From CAVQXR01 sp046330455 (GTDB lineage: Bacteria > Actinomycetota > Thermoleophilia > Gaiellales > Gaiellaceae), in assembly GCA_046330455.1 (NCBI GenBank), contig JAXLSU010000001.1:186001-250000 (forward strand): 64,000 nt of DNA, in the 5' to 3' direction. This document shows, piece after piece, positions 23,808 to 35,697 of the stretch. The notes beneath the pieces were generated by a model. The model saw only the letters and a list, made by a program, of their open reading frames with translations, ran no database searches and was not told the DNA's origin. Position numbers and translations under genes: made by a program. Positions within the stretch are counted from its first letter, which is position 1. Each line of letters starts with the position of its first letter.

Positions 23808-26329
23808 ATGGAGCGATCGGGTGTGAGGAAGGGCCGGCAGGCGGCGTTGCTTGCGGCGTTTGTCGGTGTGGCCGGTGTGTTTCGAGTCTGGGGGTGGGAG
23901 CGCCAAGTGCGGCGGCAACCTGTTCCTACGCCGGCGGTGTGGCGACGATCACGCTGCAGAACGACACGGCGGTGGTTTCGAAGGGCTCGTTGAACCATCT
24001 GAACTGCGAACGGTGTCTGGTGTGCGCCGGCGCTCGTCAACGGCGACCCGGGCAACAACGGTAACATGTACATCAACGTGGTTTGGAACGGCACGGCCGA
24101 TGCGCTCGTGATCGATGAGTCGGGTGATGTTCGAGCCGGGATCATTCCCGACGTCGACGCCACGCTTCCGGCCGGGATCGAGGGCAAGGAACGACGTCGA
24201 GTCGGCGCGTTTGCTCCGGTCGGGCCGCAGCTCGGCGACGTCGAGTCGGTGAGCGTCCTCGGGAACGCGGCTGCCGACAAGATCACGATCGGCAACGACA
24301 GCACCGCCGGTCCCAGCCTGGATTCGGAAGGGACGATCGCCGACGGGAACGGGGGAATCGCCGTCTCCGGGCTCATCAACCTGAACGACGACGAGGACGC
24401 CGACGTTCGGGGCGTGACGGATCGTATACCCGGTGGTTTCGGTGGACGGTCGCGGTGGTGACGATGTGATCTCCGGGAAGGGGACACGGTACCGGCCCCG
24501 CGCACGGTGTCGGTGATCGCCTGACCGCTGGGCTCGACGTTGTCTGGTGGTGCGGGCACGATCATCTGCAGGGTGGCGAGAACGACGATTGGCTTGCCGG
24601 TGGTGCCGGTGACGATGTGATCGATGGAACGGTCGATGAGGAGCCTGGTCGGTGGCGGGTATTGCGATGTCTCGATCGACGTCTCGACGGGCCAGCCTGG
24701 AGTTCATGAACTGGCCGATGGTGACTGGGTCGACTATTCGGCTCGACGGCCCGGTGACGGTTGATCTGGATCCGGGTGAGGTGTAGCCTGGCCCTGGGAG
24801 TGGCCCGGATGTGGGTACGGATGTGCTCCAGAACATCGAGAACGTGCTCGGCTCGCTCTGGGAACGACTCGCTCTCGGGTGACAACACCGACAACCTGAT
24901 CGCCGGTGGTGGCGGTGATGACACGATCGCCGGTGATGCCGGGAACGATTGTGAGTGGGGCCAGGACGGTAACGATATGTTCAACGAGAACGAGGCACCC
25001 TGCGGCCCAGGGCGGCACCGGTAACAACAACGGTTCCGATCTGATGGTCGGCGGGGCGGGTCTGGACGACACGATCAGCTATTCGAGCGTTCGACCCGCG
25101 TGGTCGTACCCGAGCTGCTGCCGACGGCAGTAAGGAACGGGTCTGGCTACTTCTGCTACTCCTGGTTCCAGGAGAACAACTACGGCCTGGTTCCGGACAG
25201 GTGACCTGACCCGCGACGGTGATTCGTTGGATGCCCCGGATGAGGTGACTGTGTGTTCCTCGACACGGAGAACGCGGTCACGGGTTCGGGTAATTGATGC
25301 GGTTGTTTGCCGTGCCTACACCAACAACCGGGCCGACAACGAGTTCACGGGTGGGGCCGGTAACGATGTCGAGATCGCCGGTGCCGGCAACGACGTCTTC
25401 CATGAGGGTGGTATGAACGGTGCCGACGACATGGACGGCGGCACGGGCACCGACACGTGCAGGACATGCTGCTCGTTCCTCGAACAGCGTGAGTGTGTCG
25501 CTGGATGGTGTCGATAACGACGGCGAGCTGCGAGGGCGACAACTGTGGTGGTGTCGACCCGGCCTGGGTTCCTCGATGAGAACTTCCCGCGGAGCGGTTG
25601 GCCGGGCGGCGATGAGGGCAATCCGCTCGGCCAGGATGTCGAGAACGCAAACGGTGGTTCCGGGAACGACCAGCTGGTCGGTTCGATGCCGGGAACGTGC
25701 TGAACGGCAACGCGGGCAATGACGCGTTGACGGGTGGCGGCTCGACCGACACGTTGAACGGCGGTGACGGTGACGATTGGCTGTCGGGCGGTGCGGGCAA
25801 TGACGCGCTGAGCGGCGGTAACGGCACCGACACCGGTGACTATTCGAATGCCGGCTCTGGTGGTGTGGGTGTGAATGTGAACCTGACCACGGGCCAGGCC
25901 TCGGGTGAGGGTAACGACACCCTGTCCGGGGTCGAGAACGCGAACGGCTCCTCGTTTGCGGATGCGCTTCGTGGCGATGCCGGCAACAACACTCTGAACG
26001 GTCGCGGTGGTGCTGATGCGATCCAGGGCGCTGCCGGTGACGACACGATCAACGGCGGCGACGTACGGATGGTGCCTCGGCGGCGGTGCCGGCAACGACT
26101 GTGTCTCGGTGCCGGGTGGCGCGGATGCGATCAGCGGCAATGCTGGTGATGACAATCTCGCTGGCGGCCCCGGCGCTGACACCCCAAGGGTGGCGGCGGG
26201 AATGATGTGATTTCTGGGAACGCCCAGAAGGACTTCATGCGGCGGGCCTGGCAGCGACCGTTGTAATCCGGGTACGCCTGGGTTCGCTCGCGGCGATGTC
26301 GCGGTTGGTTGTGAGAAGCCAGCATCTAG
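23808..26329 (+). pseudogene. RTX-repeat secreted protein B (multiply frameshifted)
   Basis: The ATG at 23808 follows TGGGAGGGAGC. It encodes the same N-terminus as copy A, but a one-base loss in the signal-peptide codons (near 23881) shifts the frame almost at once. Recognisable blocks in other frames include LVIDES, GNAAADKITIGNDSTAG (about 24260-24310), VNLTTGQASGEGNDTLSGVENANGSS and NGRGGADAIQGAAGDDTINGGD (about 25870-26060), and a Cys-containing tail ending at TAG 26327-26329. The tail frame includes DRCNPGTPGFARGDVAVGCE-like sequence. Many single-base indels separate the blocks. Confidence 0.72.
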
Positions 26330-26358
26330 CCTTCCCGGCTAGCAGCACGAGAACGAGG

Positions 26359-26380
26359 GGGCGGGCCGAAAGGCCCGCCC
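26359..26380 (+). terminator. terminator hairpin after RTX gene B
   Basis: GGGCGGGCC (26359-26367) pairs perfectly with GGCCCGCCC (26372-26380) around a GAAA tetraloop, 30 bp after the stop. No clear T-run follows. Confidence 0.6.
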
Positions 26381-26451
26381 TCCTCGTTACGGAGGCTGGC
26401 CAGGATCAGACCCCGCCCCACACCACGGGTCGGGCCGGGTTGGGTTGGGCC

Positions 26452-26476
26452 GGGCGGGATGAGATCCCGCCCCTAC
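26452..26476 (-). repeat. REP element
   Basis: GGGCGGGAT, GAG, ATCCCGCCC, CTAC; perfect stem, reverse orientation. Confidence 0.85.
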
Positions 26477-26533
26477 ACGCCCCGCCGGCCGGGTTGACGA
26501 CCTCATGCCGCGGGAGCCCTTCACCCGCGGGCC

Positions 26534-26557
26534 GGGCGGGATGAGATCCCGCCCTAC
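26534..26557 (-). repeat. REP element (one base shorter)
   Basis: As the previous copy but with one C fewer before the CTAC foot. Confidence 0.8.
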
Positions 26558-26617
26558 ACGCCCTGCTGGCCGGGTTGACGACCCTCATGTCGCGGGAGCC
26601 CTTCACCCCCGCGGGCC

Positions 26618-26642
26618 GGGCGGGATGAGATCCCGCTCCTAC
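26618..26642 (-). repeat. REP element
   Basis: GGGCGGGAT, GAG, ATCCCGCTC, CTAC; one stem mismatch. Confidence 0.8.
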
Positions 26643-26708
26643 AGCCCGGGGAGGCCGAGGGCTGGATCCCGTGGCTCCGACGCAGGGCCACGGCGTACCG
26701 CCTTTCTG

Positions 26709-26733
26709 GTGGGGGCCGGATCTGATCCGGCCC
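26709..26733 (+). repeat. degenerate REP element with GTGG foot
   Basis: Arms GGGCCGGAT / ATCCGGCCC are perfect, the loop is CTG and the foot is GTGG instead of GTAG. Confidence 0.65.
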
Positions 26734-26836
26734 ATTCGTCCTCCAGCCTCGCGGGGAGAGACGCGGTCGGATCGTGCGGTGTGCCGTCCTCCTGCGTGGC
26801 CTCCGGCGGTGGGGCTCCCGGCGTGCCGCCCTTTCT

Positions 26837-26861
26837 GTAGGGGCCGGATCTCATCCGGCCC
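26837..26861 (+). repeat. REP element (CCGGAT class)
   Basis: GTAG with perfect GGGCCGGAT / ATCCGGCCC arms, at the same distance from the RTX promoter as the copy at 23636. Confidence 0.85.
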
Positions 26862-26923
26862 ACCTCCCGTCCGCAGACGGCTCTCGGGCAGGATGACCAC
26901 TGCGGAGACGAAACTATTCCGGA

Positions 26924-26952
26924 TTGTCGTTGTCGGCCCAAGCTGGTACGGT
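26924..26952 (+). promoter_or_regulatory. probable promoter of RTX gene C
   Basis: TTGTCG (26924) and TACGGT (26947) separated by 17 bp; the surrounding 60 bp are nearly identical to copy B. Confidence 0.5.
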
Positions 26953-27007
26953 AGGCGACTGTGCCCGGGGGGTCGAGTGGCCCTGCGAATGTGAGTTGGG
27001 AGGGAGC

Positions 27008-29576
27008 ATGGAGCGATCGGGTGTGAGGAAGGGCCGGCGCAGGGCGGCGTTGCTTGCGGCGTTTGTCGGTGTGGCCGGGGTGTTTCTGAGTCTGGGGGTG
27101 GGGAGCGCCAGTGCGGCGGCAACCTGTTCCTACGCCGGCGGTGTGGCGACGATCACGTTGCAGAACGACACCGCGGTCATCTCGAAGGGCTCGTTGAACC
27201 ATCTGAACGTGAACGGTGTCTGGTGTGCGCCGGCGCTCGTCAACGGCGATCTCGCCAACTCCGGCGTCCAGTACGTGCTGGTCTTCGGTAACGGCACCGC
27301 CGATGCGGTCGTGATCGACGAGTCGGGCGGAATGTTCGAGCCGGGGATCATTCCCGACGTCGATGCGACGCTCCCGGCCGGGATCGAGGGCAAGAACGAC
27401 GTCGAGTTCGTGCTCGCCGGTGTGCCTGCCGGTGCGCAGGTGATCGGCGGCGTCGAGAGTCTCGTCATCCTCGGTAACGCGGCCGCGGACAAGATCACGA
27501 TTGGCGACGACTCGACGCCGGATTCGCTCGATCGCCGCCGTCGGCCAGATCGGTCCGGTGGCCGGGATCGTGAACCTGAACGACGACGACGACGGCGTGT
27601 GGATCCCGTCGCGGTCCGACTGCGCCTGGTGATCGCGATCGATCCCGAGATCGGGGTCGACGGTCAGGGCGGTGACGATGTGATCTCGGGCAAGCGCAGC
27701 CACGGCACCGGTGTTGCCGACGACGACGGGCTCGCCCTGTCCGGTGGTGCCGGGAACGACCATGTCCAGGGCGGTGAGGGCGACGACATCCTCGTCGGTG
27801 GCCCCGGTGATGACGTGCTCGACGGGAACGGCTCGAGTGAGAACCCGGTCGCGGGCGCGGACTGCGGGGTCGAGATCGATCTCTCGACGGGTGAGCCTCG
27901 AGTCCCTGGAGTGGGCGACCGGGTGACTAAGCCGACTATTCCGGGTCGACGGGCCCGGTGACGGTTGATCTGGATCCGGGTGAGGTTCAGGGGATCGGTT
28001 CCGCAGCGGCCCGGATGCGGGTGCCGGGATGTGCTCCAGAACATCGAGAACATCAACGGCTCGCCGGGGAACGACACGTTGTCTGGTGACAACGCCAACA
28101 ACCTGCTTGCCGGCGGTGCCGGTGACGACACGATCGCCGGTGATGCCGGGAGCGATTGCGAGTGGGGCGAGGGCGGTAACGACACCTTCAACGAGAACGA
28201 GGGCACCTCGCAGGCCCAGGGCGGGACCGGTACGAACAACCCGTTCCGATGATCGGCGGGGCAGGCCTGGGACGACACGATCAGCTACTCGGAGCGCCCG
28301 ACCCGGGTGGTCGTCTACCTGGAGCCGCTGCCGACCGCCGCAGGGGGCGGCGGAAGAGCATCCGCTTGAGCTTTCTTGGACTGGAGAGCAGCCACGGGCT
28401 CGTCGGTGACGGTGCGGATCTCGAACGGTGATGGTGGATTCGCGGGATGCTCCGGATGAGGGTGACTGTGTGTTCCTTGATACCGAGAACGCGGTCACGG
28501 GTTCGGCAACGATGTGTTGTTTGCGGCCTACACGAACAATCGGGCCGACAACGAGTTCACGGGTGGGGCCGGTAACGATGTCGAGATCGCCGGTGCCGGC
28601 AACGACGTCTTCCATGAGTGGTGCGGCAGCGAACGGTGCCGACGACATGGACGGCGGCACGGGCACCGACACGTGGCGGATTACGCCGCTCGTTCGAACA
28701 GCGTGAGGTCGTTTGATGGTGTCGACAATGACGGTGAGGCCGGTGAGGGCGACAACTGCGGCGGTCTCGTGCCGGGTTGGGTGCCTTACTGGTACTGTAC
28801 CTTCAGCAGACCACCTGGTCCTCGGGTCGGGGGCGGCTTCCCCGGCGGTGATGAGGGCAATCCGCTCTCTGGCCAGGATGTCGAGAACGTGAACGGTGGT
28901 TCGGCATGATCAGCTTGTTGGTTCGGATGCCGGGAACGTGCTGAACGGCAACGCGGGCACGACGCGTTGACGGGTGGCGGCTCGACGGACACGTTGAACG
29001 GTGGTGACGGTGACGATTGGATGTCGGGTGGTGCGGGTAATGACGCGCTGGTGGCAACGGCACCGATACGGGTGACTACTCCAATGCCGGTTCTGGTGGT
29101 GTTGCGTGAACGTGAACCTGACCACGGGCCAGGCTTCGGGTGAGGGTAACGGACACCCTCCGGGTCGAGAACGCAAACGGTTCCTCGTTTGCGGATGCGC
29201 TTCGTGGCGATGCCGGCAACAACACCTTGAACGGTCGCGGTGGTGCTGATGATCCAGGGCGCTGCCGGTGATGATGTGATGAACGGCGGCGATGGCTCTG
29301 ATGAGCTGTCGGGCGGTGCCGGTAGTGACCGTGAGCGGTGCTGGTGGTGCTGATGCCGTGAACGGCAATGTTGGTGATGACAATCTCGCTGGTGGCCCTG
29401 GTGCTGACACCTTGAACGGTGGCGGTGGCGATGATGTGATTTCTGGGAATGCCCAGAAGGACTTCATGTGTGGTGGGCCTGGCAGCGATCGCTGCAATCC
29501 GGGTACGCCCGGGTTCGCTCGTGGCGATGTCGCGGTTGGTTGTGAGAGCTGTCTGCAGCCAACTGGTTCGGTATGA
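27008..29576 (+). pseudogene. RTX-repeat secreted protein C (multiply frameshifted)
   Basis: The best preserved copy: ATG 27008 with GGGAGGGAGC upstream, full signal peptide (ending ASAAAT), N-domain with VNGVWCAPALVNGD, LVILGNAAADKITIGDDS, then RTX nonapeptides (SGGAGNDHVQGGEGDDILVG). The frame changes near 27525 (coding sequence continues as IAAVGQIGPVAGIVNLNDDDD in another frame), returns near 27620, and is lost again after 27900. Later blocks include LSGDNANNLLAGGAGDDTIAG and LNGGGGDDVISGNAQKDFMC. The C-terminus with GSDRCNPGTPGFARGDVAVG ends at TGA 29574-29576. It would be about 850 residues if intact. Confidence 0.75.
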
Positions 29577-29607
29577 CGGGGCGCGGGCCGAGAGGCCCGC
29601 TCCCGTC
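29575..29607 (+). terminator. terminator hairpin after RTX gene C
   Basis: GCGGGCC (29583-29589), GAGA loop, GGCCCGC (29594-29600), extended by GACGGG/CCCGTC at 29575-29580 and 29602-29607. It starts inside the stop codon. Confidence 0.6.
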
Positions 29608-29631
29608 GGTTTCCCGGGTTCCTCTGCTCCG

Positions 29632-29655
29632 GGGCGGGACGAGATCCTGCCCTAC
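29632..29655 (-). repeat. REP element
   Basis: GGGCGGGAC, GAG, ATCCTGCC, CTAC; two changes from consensus. A more degenerate relative lies at about 29669-29690. Confidence 0.7.
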
Positions 29656-29701
29656 ACCCCGGGGCCAGGGGGTGAAGTCCCGCCTCTTACAGCCCGGGGG
29701 C

Positions 29702-29727
29702 GGGCGCGGGATGAGATCCTGCCCTAC
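29702..29727 (-). repeat. REP element with stem insertion
   Basis: GGGCGCGGGAT, GAG, ATCCTGCC, CTAC; two extra bases in the outer arm. Confidence 0.65.
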
Positions 29728-29805
29728 AGCCCCGGGAGGACAGCGGATCGGATCGTCCGGACCGGGCTTGTCGTCCCGGCACCTGCCCCGTCTATGATCG
29801 CGCCG

Positions 29806-31317
29806 ATGGCCGGGTTCGCCGAGACGATTGCGGGTGCGTACGCGGTCGAGGGCCCCTCGATCGAGCTCGGGCTCGGCGTGTACGAGGGGGCCGTCGTGCC
29901 CGAGGCGGCTGTCCGCGTGCCCCTTGCGATGATGACCCGTCACGGCCTGATCGCGGGTGCGACGGGTACGGGCAAGACGAAGACGCTGCAGGGGATCGCC
30001 GAGCAGCTCTCCGCCCACGGCGTTCCGGTGTTCGCTGCCGATGTGAAGGGCGATCTTTCGGGCCTCGCCGCTCCGGGTGCTGTGGACGGGCCGGCACCGA
30101 AGCGGATGGCCGACCTCGGGCTTCCGTACGAGCCGACGGCGTTTCCGGTCGAGTTCCTCTCCCTCGGCGGTATGGGCCCGGGGATTCCGGTGCGCGCGAC
30201 CGTGTCCGACTTCGGGCCCCAGCTGCTCGCGAAGATCCTCGGTGCCAACGAGACCCAGGAGCAGAGCCTGGCGCTCCTCTTCCGGTTCTCCGACGAGCAC
30301 GGGCTGCCGCTGCTCGACCTCGCCGATCTCCGTTCGCTGCTCACCTACCTCGACTCCGACCAGGGGAAGGAAGCTCTCCAGGGCCTCGGGGGCGTCTCGT
30401 CACAGACGATCGGGGTGCTCCTCCGCTCGCTGGTCGCGCTGGAGGACGGCGGCGGCAACGAGCTCTTTGGCGAGCCCCAACTCGCAATCGCCGACCTGCT
30501 GCGGATCGCACCGGACGGGCGCGGCGTCATCTCCTGCCTCGAGCTGCCGGCGGTGCAAGACAAGCCGCAGCTGTTCTCGACCGCGCTCATGTGGCTCCTC
30601 GCCGAGCTGTTCGAGGAGTTGCCCGAGGTCGGCGACCTACCCAAGCCGAAGCTCGTCTTCTTCTTCGACGAGGCGCACCTGCTGTTCCGCGATGCGACCG
30701 ACGCGTTCCTCCAATCGGTCGTGCAGACGGTGAGGATGATCCGCTCGAAGGGCGTCGGCGTGTTCTTCTGCACCCAGGTGCCGAAGGACGTGCACCCCGA
30801 CGTGCTCGCCCAGCTCGGGAACCGCGTCCAGCATGCGCTACGAGCGTTCACGCCCGATGACGCGAAGGCGCTGAAGGCCGCGATCTCGACGTATCCGCGC
30901 TCGGACTTCTACGACCTCGAGGAGCTGCTCCCGTCGCTCGGCATCGGCGAGGCGGCGGTGACGATCCTCTCCGAGAAGGGGGTGCCGACACCGGTCGTGC
31001 ACAGCCGCATGCGCGCGCCGGCCTCGCGGATGGCCCCGGTGGACGACATCGACGGAGCCGCCCGATCGTCGTCGCTCTGGACGAAGTACGGGACACGCGA
31101 GGACCGCGACAGCGCTCGCGAGCGCCTGGCTGCCCGACTCGAGAAGCCGACGCCTCCTGCGAAGGCCCCGAAGCCGTCGGCCGAGCAGCGCAAGCGTGCG
31201 CAGGCGACGAAGGACGGCGGCGACCTGCTCACGGACATTCTCACGTCGACCCAGGGGAAGCAGATCCAGCGCGAGCTCATCAGGGGTGTGTTCGGGATGC
31301 TCAGGAAGCACCTGTAG
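29806..31317 (+). CDS. HerA/FtsK-like ATPase of the DUF853 (YjgR) family
   Basis: 503 residues from ATG 29806 (an in-frame ATG also at 29794). Walker A AGATGTGKTKTLQGIAEQL (about residues 45-62), then FAADVKGDLSGLA; the Walker B strand is KLVFFFDEAHLLF (about residue 285) and the arginine-finger region follows FFCTQVPKDVHPDVLAQLGNRVQHALRAFTP. The C-terminal Lys/Arg-rich helix and TDILTSTQGKQIQRELIRGVFGML tail are typical of this family. These proteins are hexameric ATPases of unsettled function in DNA or protein translocation. It follows the REP-bearing gap after RTX gene C and appears monocistronic. Confidence 0.92.
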   Translation: MAGFAETIAGAYAVEGPSIELGLGVYEGAVVPEAAVRVPLAMMTRHGLIAGATGTGKTKTLQGIAEQLSAHGVPVFAADVKGDLSGLAAPGAVDGPAPKRMADLGLPYEPTAFPVEFLSLGGMGPGIPVRATVSDFGPQLLAKILGANETQEQSLALLFRFSDEHGLPLLDLADLRSLLTYLDSDQGKEALQGLGGVSSQTIGVLLRSLVALEDGGGNELFGEPQLAIADLLRIAPDGRGVISCLELPAVQDKPQLFSTALMWLLAELFEELPEVGDLPKPKLVFFFDEAHLLFRDATDAFLQSVVQTVRMIRSKGVGVFFCTQVPKDVHPDVLAQLGNRVQHALRAFTPDDAKALKAAISTYPRSDFYDLEELLPSLGIGEAAVTILSEKGVPTPVVHSRMRAPASRMAPVDDIDGAARSSSLWTKYGTREDRDSARERLAARLEKPTPPAKAPKPSAEQRKRAQATKDGGDLLTDILTSTQGKQIQRELIRGVFGMLRKHL

Positions 31318-31337
31318 CGCCTCGCTACCCTGGACGC

Positions 31338-32216
31338 ATGCTCCACCGGCCGACCCGACGCGACTGCGCCCGCGCGCTCTGGCTGCTCGGGCTCGAGCCG
31401 CCTGTCACACACCGGGAGCTCGGCGCCGCGTGGCGTGCACGGGTCGGGCAGGCCCACCCCGACCGTCACCAGGGCGACGGGGCGAGACGAGAGGCGGCCG
31501 AGACGCTGACCCGCGCCCTGAACGCGGCCCGCGAGGTCGTCGAGAGGTGGATCGCCTCCGGTGACGACTGGCCCGCGCCGCTCTCCGGTCGAGCCCGGCC
31601 GCCGGACGAGCCGCGTCGTCGCCGGCCGCCTCCGCCCGGCCACGCAGGGCCCTCCCCGCTGCGGCCCTGTGCCGAGACCGGTCTCGTGCCCGGGGACCGC
31701 GTGCGCGTGTGGCCGTACGACGGGGCGAGCGAGCGCGTCGAGTGGATCGAGCGCGATGCGGGCGGCTCGGTCGCCTGGGTCAGGCTCGAGGGCGGGACCC
31801 TCGTCCGGGCATGCCGGGTGCGGCTCGCGTCCTTCTCGTGCCTCGTCTGCGGCGCCTGTGCCGGCCCGGCCGTAGCCGACCCGGCGCTCCGTCCCTGCCC
31901 GGAGTGCCTCGCCGACCTCAGGCGGCTGGAGCAGGCTCCGGACGACGCCGAACGTATCCGGAGGGCGCTGGAGGCGCGGGCGACGGCGGGGCTCGCGGCC
32001 GCACGTGCCGTCGGCGACCGGCGGCTCGAGGATCGCGCGCGCTCTCGTCGAGGCTGGGCGCGCACGCTCGAGCATGTCGGGAGCGGCGAGCTCCAGCGCG
32101 CGCTCCTCGAGCGCTTCTCCTACGCGTTCGAGGCCTGGGCGGGAGCCGGGGCTCAGACCGTCGCTTCGCCGAACGGGGGCTTCGCCTCCGCCTCGGGTCG
32201 CCAACCCTTGCCATAG
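31338..32216 (+). CDS. J-domain protein with C-terminal CxxC zinc-binding region
   Basis: 292 residues. The N-terminal 65 residues form a J-domain (CARALWLLGLEPPVTHRELG, then VGQAHPDRHQGD with the HPD tripeptide and LTRALNAAREVVERW). A Pro/Arg-rich linker follows, then an SH3-like strand region (GDRVRVWPYDG). The Cys-rich part is SFSCLVCGACAGPAVADPAL with RPCPECLADL, two CxxC-type pairs that could bind one Zn. It should be a DnaK cochaperone or an assembly factor for an unknown client. It starts 21 bp after the HerA-like gene and may share its transcript. Confidence 0.72.
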   Translation: MLHRPTRRDCARALWLLGLEPPVTHRELGAAWRARVGQAHPDRHQGDGARREAAETLTRALNAAREVVERWIASGDDWPAPLSGRARPPDEPRRRRPPPPGHAGPSPLRPCAETGLVPGDRVRVWPYDGASERVEWIERDAGGSVAWVRLEGGTLVRACRVRLASFSCLVCGACAGPAVADPALRPCPECLADLRRLEQAPDDAERIRRALEARATAGLAAARAVGDRRLEDRARSRRGWARTLEHVGSGELQRALLERFSYAFEAWAGAGAQTVASPNGGFASASGRQPLP

Positions 32217-32268
32217 CAGCCGACGGCGCCGCGGCCCTGGTCGTGTCCGACGGTCAGGACGACGTTCG

Positions 32269-33072
32269 TCAGGGTGCGATCCCCTTCCCGGACGCAGTCT
32301 CGAGCCAGTCGTCGATGAGCCGCCGTGCGATCGAGACCGTCGGGGGAAGCTCCGGCAGCGCATCCGCCCGGAACCAGCCGACGTCGGCGATCTCCTCAGG
32401 GTCGGGGCGGAGCTCGCCGGAGGTCCACTCGGCGGTGAAGCCGACCATCAGCGAGTGGGGAAACGGCCACGGCTGGCTGCCGAAGTAGCGGAGGTTGCCC
32501 ACCTCGATCCCGACCTCCTCGCCGACCTCTCGGTGTACGCACTCCTCGAGCGACTCGCCTGGATCGACGAACCCGGCGAGAACGCTGTAGATCGTCGAGG
32601 GAAAGCGGCGGCCGTGGGCGAGCAGGATCTCGTCGCCTCGCGTGACGCGAACGATGATCGCCGGTGCGACCCGCGGGAATGCGAGCAGGCCGCACGCCGG
32701 GCAGGCCATCGCCCGTTCTCCGCGAGCGGGCTCGGTCGGGGTGCCGCAGCGGCCGCAGAACCGATGCGTCCGCTCCCAGTCGACGAGCTGCAACGCCCGT
32801 CCGGCGAGCGCGAACGCCCGGTCGTCGATCCGCCCGAACAGTTCGCGGAGCGTGGCGAAGGCCATTCCCGGCGGCGCCTCGGCCGAGTCGGGGATCCCGA
32901 TGGCCCAGCACTCCGACTCGGCCAGCACGCCGATCCGGTGACGCACGTCGGGATCGAGCCCGGGGATCTCGTCGTGCCGCGGAATCCCGACGAGCGGCTC
33001 CCGCTCGACGACGAGCAGCTCCGACCGGCGAAACGCGAAGCACCACACGGGGTTGTCTCGATGATCGCCCAC
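32269..33072 (-). CDS. nudC: NADH pyrophosphatase / NAD-capped RNA hydrolase
   Basis: 267 residues with the NudC architecture: an N-terminal NUDIX-like domain, the zinc ribbon RFCGRCGTPTEPARGERAMACPAC (four Cys), then the Nudix box GFVDPGESLEECVHREVGEE (G-x5-E-x7-RE-U-x-EE) near residue 175, and the downstream SQPWPFPHSLM characteristic of NudC. It hydrolyses NADH and removes NAD caps from RNA 5' ends. The start is GTG 33072. Confidence 0.94.
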   Translation of the reverse strand: MGDHRDNPVWCFAFRRSELLVVEREPLVGIPRHDEIPGLDPDVRHRIGVLAESECWAIGIPDSAEAPPGMAFATLRELFGRIDDRAFALAGRALQLVDWERTHRFCGRCGTPTEPARGERAMACPACGLLAFPRVAPAIIVRVTRGDEILLAHGRRFPSTIYSVLAGFVDPGESLEECVHREVGEEVGIEVGNLRYFGSQPWPFPHSLMVGFTAEWTSGELRPDPEEIADVGWFRADALPELPPTVSIARRLIDDWLETASGKGIAP

Positions 33073-33117
33073 CGCCGCATTATCGATGCGGCGGCGAGCG
33101 GGCCGCCCGGTCGGGCC

Positions 33118-33142
33118 GGGCCGGATGAGATCCGGCCCCTAC
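33118..33142 (-). repeat. REP element (CCGGAT class)
   Basis: GGGCCGGAT, GAG, ATCCGGCCC, CTAC foot; perfect stem, 46 bp upstream of nudC. Confidence 0.85.
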
Positions 33143-33185
33143 GGGAGGCGTGACGGATCCCCGCCCGCGCCGGGTCGTTGGAGGT

Positions 33186-33210
33186 GGAGGGGCGGGGTCT
33201 CGTTCCGCCC
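33186..33210 (+). repeat. degenerate REP element with GGAG foot
   Basis: GGAG, GGGCGGGGT, CTC, GTTCCGCCC. Two stem mismatches and a changed foot suggest an old copy. Confidence 0.5.
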
Positions 33211-33290
33211 CGTCGACCGGTTTCGTCGGGAGCGGGTGGCGGGCCGGGGTCTCGTTTCACCCCTGTCGATCGGTTTCGTCCGGGAGGGGT

Positions 33291-33315
33291 GTAGGGGCGG
33301 GATCTCATCCCGCCC
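33291..33315 (+). repeat. REP element (GCGGGAT class)
   Basis: GTAG with perfect GGGCGGGAT / ATCCCGCCC arms, 23 bp beyond the lon stop. Confidence 0.85.
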
Positions 33316-33337
33316 TGGTCTCTCGTTTTCGCTCTCG

Positions 33338-35629
<2,292 letters not shown>

Positions 35630-35644
35630 ATCTCAGTCACCCTT

Positions 35645-35659
35645 TCGCAGATCTTCTGC
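35645..35659. promoter_or_regulatory. short inverted repeat in the lon/ABC exporter intergenic region
   Basis: CGCAGA, TCT, TCTGCG: six-base arms with a 3-nt loop, in a divergent 65-bp region next to the AT-rich TAACTATAGC stretch. Function is inferred from position only. Confidence 0.35.
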
Positions 35660-35697
35660 GTGATGTTGTCTAACTATAGCTTGAGAACGAACGAGTG

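Larger units (their letters stand above)
26330..27007. repeat. REP array between RTX genes B and C
   Basis: The 678-bp gap has no gene. It contains the terminator, three reverse-oriented REPs (26452, 26534, 26618) with the same 81-85 bp spacing and spacer words as the array after copy A, a degenerate forward REP (26709), a perfect forward REP (26837) and the promoter of copy C. Confidence 0.75.

Noticed and set aside
23381..26642. Regularly spaced palindromic repeats resembling a CRISPR array
   Set aside because: Spacers are themselves repeated, spacing is 80-85 bp, only three units occur per array, and no cas genes are present. The GTAG foot and dispersed copies fit REP elements.
35630..35697. 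HspR (HAIR) operator in front of lon
   Set aside because: No CTTGAG-N9-CTCAAG dyad is present; only a short CGCAGA/TCTGCG inverted repeat was seen.
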